From positions 558,001 to 622,000 of the forward strand of contig NZ_JARGYD010000001.1 in the NCBI RefSeq assembly GCF_029168315.1: a DNA stretch of 64,000 nt, given 5' to 3'. Made by a program: the position numbers and the translations under genes. Position 1 is the stretch's first letter, and each line of letters begins with the position of its first letter. Shown here piece after piece: positions 26,744 through 35,203 of the stretch. Origin of the DNA: Psychromarinibacter halotolerans. GTDB lineage: Bacteria; Pseudomonadota; Alphaproteobacteria; Rhodobacterales; Rhodobacteraceae. Under the pieces are notes generated by a model. That model was given only the letters and a program-made list of their open reading frames with translations, had not been told where the DNA came from and made no database searches.

Positions 26744-26779
26744 AGCGCCCCTCGGAGAAATCCGGGGGGCGTTTTTTTT
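26744..26779 (+). terminator. Rho-independent terminator of rpsB-tsf
   Basis: An 11-bp stem (CGCCCCTCGGA / TCCGGGGGGCG) capped by a GAAA tetraloop is followed by eight T residues, 25 bases past the tsf stop. Confidence 0.95.
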
Positions 26780-26869
26780 GGGGGGCCTTCGTTATTTTTC
26801 AGTAGCGTTGTTTGGGGTTGCGTTAGAATAATTTCGAGTATCGACAACTGAGTTATCAGGGATTGTGAA

Positions 26870-27094
26870 ATGAAGTATTTCCAAATGAGTAAGCGGAGCT
26901 TGCAGGGTCATATGCTTCGCGGGGATCGCGCCGCGGAGCGTGAATTTTCTCGTCGCGCGGTCAATAGGGCTGAAAGGCGAGCATCGCGGGATACCTCTGG
27001 TGGGCCTCAGCAAGGCCGGATCTCTGTCCTTACCGTGGTACGCATTGTGGTTGGCTTCGCGATCTTAGCCGCAGTTTGCTGGCGCCTCAGCTAA
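26870..27094 (+). CDS. Small basic single-pass membrane protein, unknown
   Basis: A 74-residue protein: an Arg-rich N-terminal two thirds (RAAEREFSRRAVNRAERRASR) and one C-terminal helix (ISVLTVVRIVVGFAILAAVCW). AGGGA lies upstream of the ATG, and a terminator follows the stop. The coding sequence and surroundings are clearly poorer in G+C than the neighbours. I do not recognise a family; the coding call rests on the ribosome-binding site, the clean transmembrane segment and the flanking terminators. It could be an acquired gene. Confidence 0.5.
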   Translation: MKYFQMSKRSLQGHMLRGDRAAEREFSRRAVNRAERRASRDTSGGPQQGRISVLTVVRIVVGFAILAAVCWRLS

Positions 27095-27107
27095 CGAGAA
27101 CGAACGT

Positions 27108-27152
27108 AAAAAAAACGATGCAATCCGGGCGCGGACTGCATCGTCTTTTTCT
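27108..27152. terminator. Bidirectional terminator
   Basis: ACGATGCAATCCG (27115-27127) pairs with CGGACTGCATCGT (27132-27144). Runs of A precede it and runs of T follow, so it can stop the rightward small membrane gene and any leftward transcript coming from the luxR side. Confidence 0.85.
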
Positions 27153-27153
27153 T

Positions 27154-27334
27154 AAGGCGTCCCGACAATTGGGGATGAGGACAAGACGCCTTTATCAGTG
27201 TGCCAACCTGACCGCTGACTATACGCGTCCAGGTTGGCGTTCCGGTCTCCCGGTGCCGATCGGTAGTCCTTGGAATAACAAGGCTTTCCCCACCAGCTGT
27301 TCCCTGGCTAATGCCACCACTCACGGAACTGATA
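27154..27334 (-). ncRNA. Candidate structured RNA in a low-GC region
   Basis: Several helices nest here. AAGGCGTC (27154-27161) pairs with GACGCCTT (27185-27192). Immediately next to it a closing stem TATCAGT/ACTGATA (27193-27199 with 27328-27334) encloses three hairpins: CCAACCTG/CAGGTTGG (27203-27237), CCGG-loop-CCGG (27242-27253) and CCTTG/CAAGG (27268-27283). On the minus strand the CCGG loop is GAGA, a GNRA tetraloop, and the domain is followed by a terminator ending in T's; both favour leftward transcription. No known family was recognised. It may be a 3-prime-UTR-derived RNA of the luxR gene or an independent one. Confidence 0.35.
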
Positions 27335-27597
27335 TTGTTTTGTCCTTTCGCGAGACTTAACGAAAGTAAGGGATTCCCTACCTTTTCGGTATGATCCTGT
27401 CCGACCCTTGTTTTGCGAGTGATTCCAACGGTTTTTGGCACGCTTCGGATGAGCGTGATCTGTGGGAAAACAGCCCAAGGTTTAGTCCGTCCGCGGTTCG
27501 GGATAATCATTCATCACTTCGTAACGTTGCGTCACGAAGTGTGAAATCTCAGGAGCCGGGATTCGGGTGAAACGCGCGCAGCGTCGTGCGCGGCGAG
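27335..27597. other. Hairpin-rich, low-GC intergenic stretch downstream of luxR
   Basis: By hand count the two 60-base lines 27301-27420 are about 48% G+C, against roughly 65-75% in typical flanks. Small hairpins include CTTTCG/CGAAAG (27345-27366) and CACGCT/AGCGTG (27439-27456). A longer inverted repeat, CACTTCGT and ACGAAGTG around 27515-27541, lies about 60 bases past the luxR stop. A minus-strand frame of 139 codons crosses this area, but its third positions are near 50% G+C and it runs through a terminator, so I do not call it a gene. Confidence 0.5.
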
Positions 27598-28347
27598 TCA
27601 GGCTTCGATGCGGAAGATCTGGTTCTGCATGCTGGCCTTCACGACGGCCTGCGCGGTGGTTTCGACGTCCAGCGCCTCGCGCGCAAGGCGCAGGTGCTTC
27701 TCGACAGTCGCTGCGGTCAGCCCCATGATCACGCCGATGTCCTGCGTCGTCTTGCCTTCGCCGACCCATTCCAGCGCCTCGCGCTGGCGCTTGGTCAGCG
27801 CCTTGCGGCTAAGCGGGAAGGGCAGGTTGAGGATCTTCAGATGCAGCACCTTGTTCATCGCGATCAACTCGCGGCCATGCTTTTCCCAGATCGCATCGGT
27901 CTCATCCTGACCGACGCCGGGCGCCGGGATCAGGCCGACAGCCGCGATGTTCCGCGCGCCAACTTCGGCGAAACTGATGGAATATCCGGCAGTTAGGCCG
28001 TGCTTTACGTTGAACGCGACAACTTCCTGCTCCTTGGACGTCAGCGCCTCGGCGTGTTCCGCGATCCAGCCCCAAGAACAGGCGCCGCTGTTCTCGGTGG
28101 CCCAGCGGACCATCGGCGCGTGCTGGTAAAGGCCTTCATTGATGAAGGTGTCCATATAGCCGGCGCCGATGTTCGTGAGGATCAGGAAATCGTCGCGGGC
28201 GCCCAAGGAACTGCGCACGCGCGAAGACGCCATGCCATAGATCAGGCGCGTGAAACCGTAGGATGCCATCGCGTCGCAATGCATCTGCCAAAGCTCGTCC
28301 ATCGTCGTGGACGAGATCACTCGTTCAACATAATCCAGCATCGTCAT
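27598..28347 (-). CDS. LuxR-type transcriptional regulator with autoinducer-binding domain
   Basis: A protein of about 249 residues. The N-terminal half matches the autoinducer-binding fold with the conserved aromatic positions (YGF, then a W in MVRWATENSGACSWGW). The C-terminal GerE-type helix-turn-helix reads LTKRQREALEWVGEGKTTQDIGVIMGLTAATVEKHL. The start is uncertain: ATG 28347 (MTMLDYVERV) fits roseobacter homologues, but in-frame ATGs up to 28440 exist and none has a strong ribosome-binding site. No luxI synthase is in the window, so it may be an orphan (solo) LuxR responding to its own or foreign acyl-homoserine lactones. Confidence 0.85.
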   Translation of the reverse strand: MTMLDYVERVISSTTMDELWQMHCDAMASYGFTRLIYGMASSRVRSSLGARDDFLILTNIGAGYMDTFINEGLYQHAPMVRWATENSGACSWGWIAEHAEALTSKEQEVVAFNVKHGLTAGYSISFAEVGARNIAAVGLIPAPGVGQDETDAIWEKHGRELIAMNKVLHLKILNLPFPLSRKALTKRQREALEWVGEGKTTQDIGVIMGLTAATVEKHLRLAREALDVETTAQAVVKASMQNQIFRIEA

Positions 28348-28702
28348 CCCGACTTTCAGCGGGGTCCTCATCCGGCTCTGTATCATTATGACTTTCGCCA
28401 TCCGGTCAACCGCTTTCCTGCACGCTCCGGTGAACCGCAACAGTCCGCCGGTCGCCTCGTACTTGCCGCCACGCCGGAGTGTCGAGCGCGGGGCGGAATT
28501 TAATTCACACGTTCCATTACGTTTAGGAAATCAGGTGTTCAAGCGGATTGGGTGCGGCAAATCTGCGGTCTCGGCAAAGAGGCGCGCAAAGCCGCGCGGG
28601 CACCGGAAAGCGCAGGTTTTCCACGTCAAATCATGTGGAAAAAGGCACCGGGCCGCTGTTGGCCCGGTACATCCAATATTTACATAATACCGATTATCGG
28701 AC
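28348..28702. other. Intergenic region between luxR and phoB
   Basis: It holds the luxR leader (leftward) and the phoB terminator at 28639-28669. An A/T-rich patch around 28498-28535 (TTTAATTCACACGTTCC, then ACGTTTAGGAAATC) is the likely luxR promoter area. No convincing gene is seen on either strand. Confidence 0.5.
28639..28669 (-). terminator. Terminator of the pst-phoU-phoB operon
   Basis: ACCGGGCC (28647-28654) pairs with GGCCCGGT (28661-28668). On the minus strand the stem is followed by GCCTTTTTCC. It lies about 35 bases after the phoB stop. Confidence 0.85.
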
Positions 28703-29392
28703 TTAGCCTAGGGCGTATCCGGCGCCACGCACGGTCCGGATCAGATCGTCCCCCCCGTGAATGGCAAGCGCCTTGCGCAGCCGTCCGATATGCACGTCGA
28801 CCGTGCGGGTATCGACGTAGATGTCGCGGCCCCACACCCGGTCCAGAAGCTGCTCGCGGCTCCAGACGCGGCCCGGCTTTTCCATGAAGGTCGTCAGCAG
28901 ACGGAATTCCGTCGGCCCAAGCTTCAGCTCTTTGCCGTCGCGGGACACCTTGTGCGTCTCTGCGTCCAGCAGGATGTCAGAGAACTCAAGCTGCTGCCCT
29001 ACGGCCGCAGGCCGCGTTCGCCGCAGCTGTGCCCGCACGCGCGCCATCAGCTCGACGACAGAGAACGGTTTCACCACGTAATCGTCCGCGCCGGTCTCTA
29101 GCCCGCGCACGCGGTCGACTTCTTCCGAGCGCGCCGACAGCATGATCACCGGAACGGTCCGCGTCTGCGGTCGGGTCTTCAGGCGACGGCAGATCTCAAT
29201 GCCCGACACGCCGGGCAGCATCCAGTCCAGCAGGATGAGATCCGGCACTTCTTCTTCGACCAGCATCAAAGCGTCGTCGCCGGTTCCGGCGCGCGCGACC
29301 GAGAAGCCTTCGGCCTCAAGATTGTAGGCAAGTACTTCGCGTTGCGAGGGTTCGTCCTCGACAACCAGAACCTTAGGTTGCGCCGCAGCCAT
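28703..29392 (-). CDS. phoB: Phosphate regulon response regulator
   Basis: A 229-residue OmpR-family regulator. The receiver domain has the acidic pocket VEDEPSQ, the phosphoacceptor Asp56 in LILLDWMLPG and the conserved Lys in YVVKPF. The C-terminal winged helix contains LGPTEFRLLTTFMEKPGRVWSREQLLDRVWG and ends in IRTVRGAGYALG, as in PhoB. ATG 29392 overlaps the phoU TGA by one base; a TTG at 29395 is less likely. It is the last gene of the pst operon and would bind the Pho box before pstS. Confidence 0.95.
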   Translation of the reverse strand: MAAAQPKVLVVEDEPSQREVLAYNLEAEGFSVARAGTGDDALMLVEEEVPDLILLDWMLPGVSGIEICRRLKTRPQTRTVPVIMLSARSEEVDRVRGLETGADDYVVKPFSVVELMARVRAQLRRTRPAAVGQQLEFSDILLDAETHKVSRDGKELKLGPTEFRLLTTFMEKPGRVWSREQLLDRVWGRDIYVDTRTVDVHIGRLRKALAIHGGDDLIRTVRGAGYALG

Positions 29393-30108
29393 CAAACGAC
29401 CCCGTCCGTGGACATGAACGGCGTGTCATCGCTTTTGGTGCGCCGTTCTTCGGGCATCTCGCCGGTGACAAGGTACACGACCTGTTCGGACACCGAGGTG
29501 ACGTGGTCGCCCATGCGCTCCATGTTCTTGGCGATGAAATGCAGGTGCATACAGGCGGTGATGTTGCGCGGGTCTTCCATCATGTGCGTCAGCAACTCGC
29601 GGAACACGGCGTTGTACAGTTGGTCGACTTCCTCGTCGCGCTCGATGACCTGCTGCGCCAGTTCGGCGTCGCGCTGTGCGAAGGCATCCAGCGAGTCCTT
29701 CAGCATCGCCTGCACGTCGCGGGCCATCCGACGGATCGCGGGCACGGCTTCGTCGACCGGGGCAAGCGTGGCCAGCACGGTGGTCCGCTTGGCAAGGTTC
29801 TTGGTATAGTCCCCTACCCGTTCAAGGTTGCCGCTGATCTTCATCACGGACAGGATGGTGCGAAGGTCGGTCGCCATCGGGTTCCGGATTGCGATGATGC
29901 GAGCGGATTCCTCGTTCACTTCCTCTTCGATCGCGTCGATTTTCTTATCGTTCTTAAGGACTTGGCCGGCAAGATCCTGGTCGCGGTCAAGAAAGGCGCG
30001 CACGCCCTCAAGGATCGAGGCTTCGACCAGCCCGCCCATTTTCATGATCAGCGCCTGAAGGCCTTCAAGGTCGCGGTCGAAGGCGGTGGAGATGTGTTTG
30101 TCCTGCAT
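29392..30108 (-). CDS. phoU: Phosphate-signalling accessory protein
   Basis: A 237-residue all-helical PhoU with the two metal-binding repeats E/DxxxD seen in IAIRNPMATDLRTILSVMKISGNLERVGDYTKNLAK and IAKNMERMGDHVTSVSEQVVYL. It links the Pst transporter to PhoR to keep the regulon off when phosphate is plentiful. The ATG at 30108 leaves a 4-base gap after pstB; the end overlaps phoB by one base. Confidence 0.96.
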   Translation of the reverse strand: MQDKHISTAFDRDLEGLQALIMKMGGLVEASILEGVRAFLDRDQDLAGQVLKNDKKIDAIEEEVNEESARIIAIRNPMATDLRTILSVMKISGNLERVGDYTKNLAKRTTVLATLAPVDEAVPAIRRMARDVQAMLKDSLDAFAQRDAELAQQVIERDEEVDQLYNAVFRELLTHMMEDPRNITACMHLHFIAKNMERMGDHVTSVSEQVVYLVTGEMPEERRTKSDDTPFMSTDGVV

Positions 30109-30112
30109 TCTC

Positions 30113-30922
30113 TTATCCAATCCGTCCCGAGATATAGCTTTCGGTCCGCGGGTCTTTGGGGTTGGTGAAGATCTGGTTGGTCTCGCCGTACTCGACAAGG
30201 TTGCCGAGGTGGAAGAACGCCGTCTTCTGGCTGACGCGCGCGGCCTGTTGCATCGAGTGGGTCACGATCACCACCGAGTACTGGCTGCGGAGTTCGTCGA
30301 TCAGGTCCTCGACCTGATCGGTCGCGATGGGGTCCAGCGCCGAGCAAGGTTCGTCCATCAGCAGGACTTCCGGTTCGGTCGCAACGGCGCGGGCAATGCA
30401 CAGACGCTGTTGCTGACCGCCGGAAAGGCCGGTGCCCGGTGCCTGCAGGCGGTCCTTCACCTCGTCCCAGATGGCGCCGCGGCGCAGGGCCTTTTCGACG
30501 ATTTCGTCAAGGTCGGCCTTGTTCTTGGCCAGCCCGTGGATCTTGGGGCCGTAGGCCACGTTGTCGTAGATCGACTTGGGGAACGGGTTCGGCTTCTGAA
30601 ACACCATGCCGACCTTGGCGCGCAGTTGCACCGGATCGACCTTCTTGTTGTAGATGTCCTCGCCGTCCAGTTCGATCGCGCCTTCGACGCGGCACACGTC
30701 GATGGTGTCGTTCATCCGGTTCAGACAGCGCAGGAATGTCGACTTGCCGCAGCCCGACGGACCGATGAAGGCGGTCACGGTGCGGTCCTCGATCTCGACG
30801 TTCACGTCCTTGATGGCGTGGTTCTCGCCGTAATAGACCTGAACGTCGCGGGCGGAGATTTTAGAATTCTGGGGCATGTTTTTCACGTTCTGGGCCGTCA
30901 TTGGCATTTCGGTCATGTTCAT
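30113..30922 (-). CDS. pstB: Phosphate ABC transporter ATP-binding protein
   Basis: A 269-residue ATPase. Walker A is GPSGCGKST, the Q-loop region VFQKPNPFPKSIYDNVAYGP is the PstB-specific form, the signature is LSGGQQQRL, Walker B LLMDEPCSALDP and the H-loop VTHSMQQ. The ATG at 30922 is preceded by AAGGAG. It powers high-affinity phosphate import with PstC and PstA. Confidence 0.97.
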   Translation of the reverse strand: MNMTEMPMTAQNVKNMPQNSKISARDVQVYYGENHAIKDVNVEIEDRTVTAFIGPSGCGKSTFLRCLNRMNDTIDVCRVEGAIELDGEDIYNKKVDPVQLRAKVGMVFQKPNPFPKSIYDNVAYGPKIHGLAKNKADLDEIVEKALRRGAIWDEVKDRLQAPGTGLSGGQQQRLCIARAVATEPEVLLMDEPCSALDPIATDQVEDLIDELRSQYSVVIVTHSMQQAARVSQKTAFFHLGNLVEYGETNQIFTNPKDPRTESYISGRIG

Positions 30923-30933
30923 TTCACTACTCC

Positions 30934-32286
30934 TTACCACCGGCGTTCGAAGCGGCGGCGCAGAATGATGGCGATGATGTTCATCGTCATGAGAAAGAGC
31001 AGCAGCACAATGATGCCACCCCAGGCGCGTTCGTAATAGGCCGGGTCGGCGCGCTTGGCCCATTCGTAGATCTGGGCCGGCATTGCCGAGTTCGGTGACA
31101 GGAAGCCTTCGGCGATCCCCTCGGGGTAGTTCGAGGCGACGAAGCCCACCATGCCGATCAACAGCAGCGGCGCGGTTTCGCCAAGCGCCTGCGCCAGTCC
31201 GATGATGGTGCCGGTCAGGATGCCGGGCATCGCCAGCGGCAGGACGTGGTGGAAGACGGCCTGCGTTTTCGAGGCCCCTACCCCCAGCGCGGCGTCACGG
31301 ATCGACGGCGGCACCGCCTTCAGCGACGCGCGGGTCGAGATGATGATGGTCGGCAGCGTCATCAGCGTCAGCACAAGGCCACCCACCAGCGGCGCCGATT
31401 GCGGCAGGCCGACAAGCTGGATGAACACCGCAAGGCCAAGGATACCGAACACGATGGACGGCACGGCGGCTAGGTTCGAGATGTTCACCTCGATCAGGTC
31501 GGTCCAGCGGTTCTTGGGCGCGAATTCCTCAAGGTAGATCGAGGCCGCAACGCCGATCGGCAGCGCCAGCAGCAGGACCACCAGCATCATGAAAAGCGAG
31601 CCCAGCATCGACACACCGATACCGGCCTGTTCCGGGCGGCTTTCCGATGCGTCAGAGCCGGTGATGAACGCCCAGTTGAACGCGCGGGCAAGGCCGCCCT
31701 CTTCCGACAGCACATCGACGATATCAAGGTGCGCGGCATCAAGGTTCTTGTCGCGGGCCAGATCCTCGCGGGTGACACGGCCCTTCATGTAGCCATCGAC
31801 GCGGCTAGAGGCGAGAACCCGGAAGGTCACCGTTTCGCCGATCAAGTCGGGGTCGGCGATGACCGTGTCGCGGATCTGGGCGGCGGCGCCCGAGGACACC
31901 ATCTTGCGCAGGTCGGCGCCCGACATCTCGGTCTCGATCCCGTGCTCGGCGACCAGACGTTCCAGCGCCTGATCGATCAGCGGGTTGTACCCGAAGGTCG
32001 AGACCTTCGAGACGTCTGCCGGATCGCGGTTGCCGTTCGGGTCCAGCGCCTCGGCTTCCAGCACGACCGGTAGGTCGAACGAAGTTTGCGTGAAGGCCGG
32101 GATGCCGCTGCGGATGATGGTCGCCAGCAGGATCACAAGGAACACCAGCCCGACGCCGACGGCAGCCATGCCATAGAACTTGAACCGGGTCTCGGCGGCG
32201 TTGCGGCGGCGGGTGCGGGCGTCCAGCGTGTACAGGGAACTGGTGCGGCGCCCGCTTTCGGCGGTCTGCGTGGTCGCGTCGGTCAT
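30934..32286 (-). CDS. pstA: Phosphate ABC transporter permease PstA, long form with DUF3333
   Basis: A 450-residue permease. The C-terminal 230 residues carry the usual five or six helices and the EAA loop (RDAALGVGASKTQAVFHHVLPLAMPGI). An extra N-terminal helix at about residues 37-60 is followed by a periplasmic DUF3333-type domain of about 160 residues. This extension is usual in alphaproteobacteria. The ATG overlaps the pstC stop by four bases (ATGA). Confidence 0.95.
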   Translation of the reverse strand: MTDATTQTAESGRRTSSLYTLDARTRRRNAAETRFKFYGMAAVGVGLVFLVILLATIIRSGIPAFTQTSFDLPVVLEAEALDPNGNRDPADVSKVSTFGYNPLIDQALERLVAEHGIETEMSGADLRKMVSSGAAAQIRDTVIADPDLIGETVTFRVLASSRVDGYMKGRVTREDLARDKNLDAAHLDIVDVLSEEGGLARAFNWAFITGSDASESRPEQAGIGVSMLGSLFMMLVVLLLALPIGVAASIYLEEFAPKNRWTDLIEVNISNLAAVPSIVFGILGLAVFIQLVGLPQSAPLVGGLVLTLMTLPTIIISTRASLKAVPPSIRDAALGVGASKTQAVFHHVLPLAMPGILTGTIIGLAQALGETAPLLLIGMVGFVASNYPEGIAEGFLSPNSAMPAQIYEWAKRADPAYYERAWGGIIVLLLFLMTMNIIAIILRRRFERRW

Positions 32287-33746
32287 TCGTACTGCTCCCG
32301 GTATTTGCGCACGATGTAGAGGGCGAGGACGTTCAGAGCGAGGGTGATGACGAACAGCGTCATCCCCAGCGAGAAGGCGACAAGCGCCTCGGGAGAAGAG
32401 AAATCGGCGTCGCCGGTCAGCTGCGATACGATCTTGGCGGTGACGGTGGTCATCGCCTCGAACGGGTTCAGCGACAGGCGGGCCGCGGCCCCTGCCCCAA
32501 GCACGACGATCATGGTTTCACCGATGGCACGCGACGCCGCCAACAGGATGGCGCCGACGATGCCGGGCAGCGCGGCGGGCAGCACCACCTGCTTGACGGT
32601 TTCGGATTTGGTCGCGCCAAGGCCAAGAGCCCCGTCGCGCAGCGATTGCGGCACCGCGTTGATGATGTCGTCCGACAGCGAGGACACGAAGGGGATCAGC
32701 ATGATGCCCATCACCAGTCCCGCGGTCATCACCGACGACGCGGCGCCCATCCAGCCGGTGCCGTCCGGCCCAAAGACCGACAGCAGCAGCGGACCGACGG
32801 TCAGCAGGGCGAACAGGCCGTAGACGATGGTCGGGATGCCGGCCAGCACCTCGATCAACGGCTTGGCGAAGGACCGGACCCGCGAAGAGGCGTATTCCGA
32901 CAGGTAGACCGCCGCGAAGATGCCGATCGGCACCGCCACGACCAGCGCGATGAACGAGATGTACAGCGTGCCCCACAGCAGCGGGATGATCCCAAGCTGC
33001 GACCCGCCGCCGAAGCTGGGCGACCAGATCAGGCCGAAGAAGAAGTCGTCTGCCGGATACCGCTGGAAGAACTCGATGGTGTTGAAGATCAGCGAAAGGA
33101 CGATACCGATCGTGGTCAGAATCGCGATCGACGCTGCCACGATCAGCAGATAGCGGACGGCGGTTTCGACCACGTTGCGGGCGCGGAAATCCTTGTGGGT
33201 CCGCAGGAAGGCGAAGGCGAAGCCAGCGATGGCGACGGCCAGCACGGCGATGGTCATCATCGTCTGCCCCGTGGCGCTGGTCTGGCGATAGCTTTGCGCC
33301 GCCTCCAGCACCGGGGCGCTGACCTCGGACCCAAGCGCGACGCCCACCTGCGCCAGAAGCGCGCGAATGTCGGTGTTGTCCGTGGTGATCGCGCGGGCCT
33401 CGTCGGCGCTGATGGCGCCACCGGTAACGGCAAGATCAAGCCCGTTCGCCACGCGGCGGACGTCGGACATCACAAGGCTGCGGGAACTGGCTTCGGGGAT
33501 GGCGGTGTCGGGGATCATCGCGGCGACCGAGTTGTCGACGATGATCGGCTGGATGGTCAGCCAGCCCACCAGCACCAGAAGCGAAAACACCAGCGTGAAG
33601 ATCGCGACGCTGGACCCGTAATAGCTAGGAAGCGAGTGAAGTATGCGGCTGTCGCCGCCCGCGCTGGCCAGCGCGCGCTGTCGGCCCATGACGTAACCGA
33701 CCGCAGCAAGGGCCAGGATGATCAGGATGATCCAAAGGACGGGCAT
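32283..33746 (-). CDS. pstC: Phosphate ABC transporter permease PstC, long form
   Basis: A 487-residue permease, much longer than the roughly 320 residues of E. coli PstC. The N-terminal part has two helices (about residues 2-20 and 47-68) and an extracytoplasmic segment rich in Ala/Asp, then the standard six-helix core with the EAA loop (RDGALGLGATKSETVKQVVLPAALPGI). ATG 33746 (MPVLWIILIIL) is taken as the start. It is separated from pstS by a hairpin that may lower pstCAB relative to pstS. Confidence 0.95.
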   Translation of the reverse strand: MPVLWIILIILALAAVGYVMGRQRALASAGGDSRILHSLPSYYGSSVAIFTLVFSLLVLVGWLTIQPIIVDNSVAAMIPDTAIPEASSRSLVMSDVRRVANGLDLAVTGGAISADEARAITTDNTDIRALLAQVGVALGSEVSAPVLEAAQSYRQTSATGQTMMTIAVLAVAIAGFAFAFLRTHKDFRARNVVETAVRYLLIVAASIAILTTIGIVLSLIFNTIEFFQRYPADDFFFGLIWSPSFGGGSQLGIIPLLWGTLYISFIALVVAVPIGIFAAVYLSEYASSRVRSFAKPLIEVLAGIPTIVYGLFALLTVGPLLLSVFGPDGTGWMGAASSVMTAGLVMGIMLIPFVSSLSDDIINAVPQSLRDGALGLGATKSETVKQVVLPAALPGIVGAILLAASRAIGETMIVVLGAGAAARLSLNPFEAMTTVTAKIVSQLTGDADFSSPEALVAFSLGMTLFVITLALNVLALYIVRKYREQYE

Positions 33747-33793
33747 TAACGCAACCCCCAAGGCTTTCCGTCGAGGAATTCAGAAGACAAGGC

Positions 33794-33818
33794 GGAGGCG
33801 GCCACGAGGGCCGCCTCC
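33794..33818 (-). terminator. Attenuating hairpin between pstS and pstC
   Basis: GGAGGCGGCC (33794-33803) pairs perfectly with GGCCGCCTCC (33809-33818) across a five-base loop. The T-tail is weak on the minus strand. In this position it fits partial termination or mRNA stabilisation, giving more PstS than membrane components. Confidence 0.6.
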
Positions 33819-33837
33819 TGATCAGGCCAAGGCCGGA

Positions 33838-34878
33838 TTACATCGCGCCGGACATGGTCTCTTCGTTCGCGATTTTCGCTTGGGTGTCGGCCAACTCGGG
33901 GTCGGACACCAGGCCGTAGTTGGCCAGCGGGCCCGACGGGCCGGCGATTTCGTTCGCCACGAAGAACTCGGCGAACTCTTTCAGGCCGGGGATCACGCCG
34001 ATGTGGGCCTTCTTGATGTAGAAGAACAGCGGACGCGACACCGGGTAGTCACCCGAGGCGATGGTCTCGGTGGTCGGCTCGACGCCGCCCATCGTGGCGA
34101 CCTTCAGCTTGTCGGTGTTGTTCTCGTAGAACGCCAGACCGAACACGCCAAGGCCGTTCGGGTTGGTGTCGATACGCGCCAGCGTCTCGGTGTAGTCACC
34201 GTCGATGTCGACCGACTTGCCGTCGGTGCGGACCGCCATGCAGGCGCCTTCGGCGTCGTCTTCGGACATGCCGGACGCGATGAAGGCTTCCATGGCGCCG
34301 GTGTCTTCGCAGCCCTGAAGCAGGACCTTCTCTTCGAAGACTTCACGGGTGCCGTGCTTGGTGCCCGGGATGAAGGCGGCGATTTCAACGGCCGGCAGAT
34401 CGGCGTTTGCATCGGCCCAGGTCATGTTCGGGTTGGCGACGATCTCGCCGTCGACCGGCAGTTCGGCGGCCAGCGCGTTGAACCAGTCGGACGGTTCGAA
34501 GGCGGTGAACTCGGGGCCGTCGATCTGGCTGGCGAAGACGATGCCGTCATAGCCGATGCGGACTTCGATGATGTCGGTCACGCCGTTAGCGGCACAGGCT
34601 TCGATTTCGCTGTCGCGGATGGCGCGCGAAGCGTTCGCGATGTCGATGGTGTTTTCGCCAACGCCTTCACAGAACCGCTTCAGGCCGGCCGACGAGCCGC
34701 CCGATTCCACGACCGGCGTCGGGAAGTCGAAGTTCTCGCCAAACGCTTCGGCAACGATCGAGGCGTAGGGCAGAACGGTCGACGAACCGGCAACCTGGAC
34801 GTTGTCGCGCGCGGCAGCAGCGGTCGCGGAAACGGCAGCGATCGCCAGGGTGGAGGCGGTCAGTTTCGCAAAGGACAT
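33838..34878 (-). CDS. pstS: Phosphate-binding periplasmic protein
   Basis: A 346-residue substrate-binding protein with a signal peptide (MSFAKLTASTLAIAAVSATAAAARDN) and phosphate-contacting loops VAGSSTVLPYAS and ESGGSSAGLKRFCEG, plus IANASRAIRDSE. ATG 34878 follows CAGGAG. The gene is preceded by three Pho-box heptamers, so it should be induced by PhoB when phosphate is scarce. Confidence 0.96.
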   Translation of the reverse strand: MSFAKLTASTLAIAAVSATAAAARDNVQVAGSSTVLPYASIVAEAFGENFDFPTPVVESGGSSAGLKRFCEGVGENTIDIANASRAIRDSEIEACAANGVTDIIEVRIGYDGIVFASQIDGPEFTAFEPSDWFNALAAELPVDGEIVANPNMTWADANADLPAVEIAAFIPGTKHGTREVFEEKVLLQGCEDTGAMEAFIASGMSEDDAEGACMAVRTDGKSVDIDGDYTETLARIDTNPNGLGVFGLAFYENNTDKLKVATMGGVEPTTETIASGDYPVSRPLFFYIKKAHIGVIPGLKEFAEFFVANEIAGPSGPLANYGLVSDPELADTQAKIANEETMSGAM

Positions 34879-34970
34879 GTAAAGCTCCTGATTGGGTTTC
34901 TCGGGGGTCCCTTCCGGTGACTGTTTCCCCTTCGTGCGGCGGTCCCTACCAACCGTGGCCCGAAGCTTTT

Positions 34971-34999
34971 GTGACACCTGCGTAACGGTTTTATGACAG
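34971..34999 (-). promoter_or_regulatory. Pho box upstream of pstS
   Basis: Read on the minus strand: CTGTCAT-AAAA-CCGTTAC-GCAG-GTGTCAC, three heptamers at 11-base intervals. The first matches the PhoB half-site CTGTCAT perfectly and the last closely. It lies about 95-120 bases before the pstS ATG. Confidence 0.85.
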
Positions 35000-35203
35000 T
35001 CCGGAAGTTCATCGGAAAAGACGCCACGTCGCATCCTTTTATACCGCTCCAACCCCTTGTTTCATTGGGAATTCGGGCGGATCCAGAAAACCGGCGCAGA
35101 TCCGCCATTCCGTAACGGAATGCCGGCGGGCGTTGGGTCCGGTTCGCATTTGGCGGGCCGACTCGTCCGAACGAGTCGTGTCATGGGCGAGCGTTTTGCC
35201 GGT

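Noticed and set aside
27230..27260. Cobalamin-riboswitch box, from GGGAGACCGG on the minus strand
   Set aside because: The other conserved elements of that riboswitch are missing; the match is explained by a simple CCGG-GAGA-CCGG hairpin.
27091..27510. 139-codon minus-strand open frame in the low-GC region
   Set aside because: Third-position GC is near 50%, it runs through a strong terminator, and no family or ribosome-binding site is visible. The region is better explained as structured RNA.
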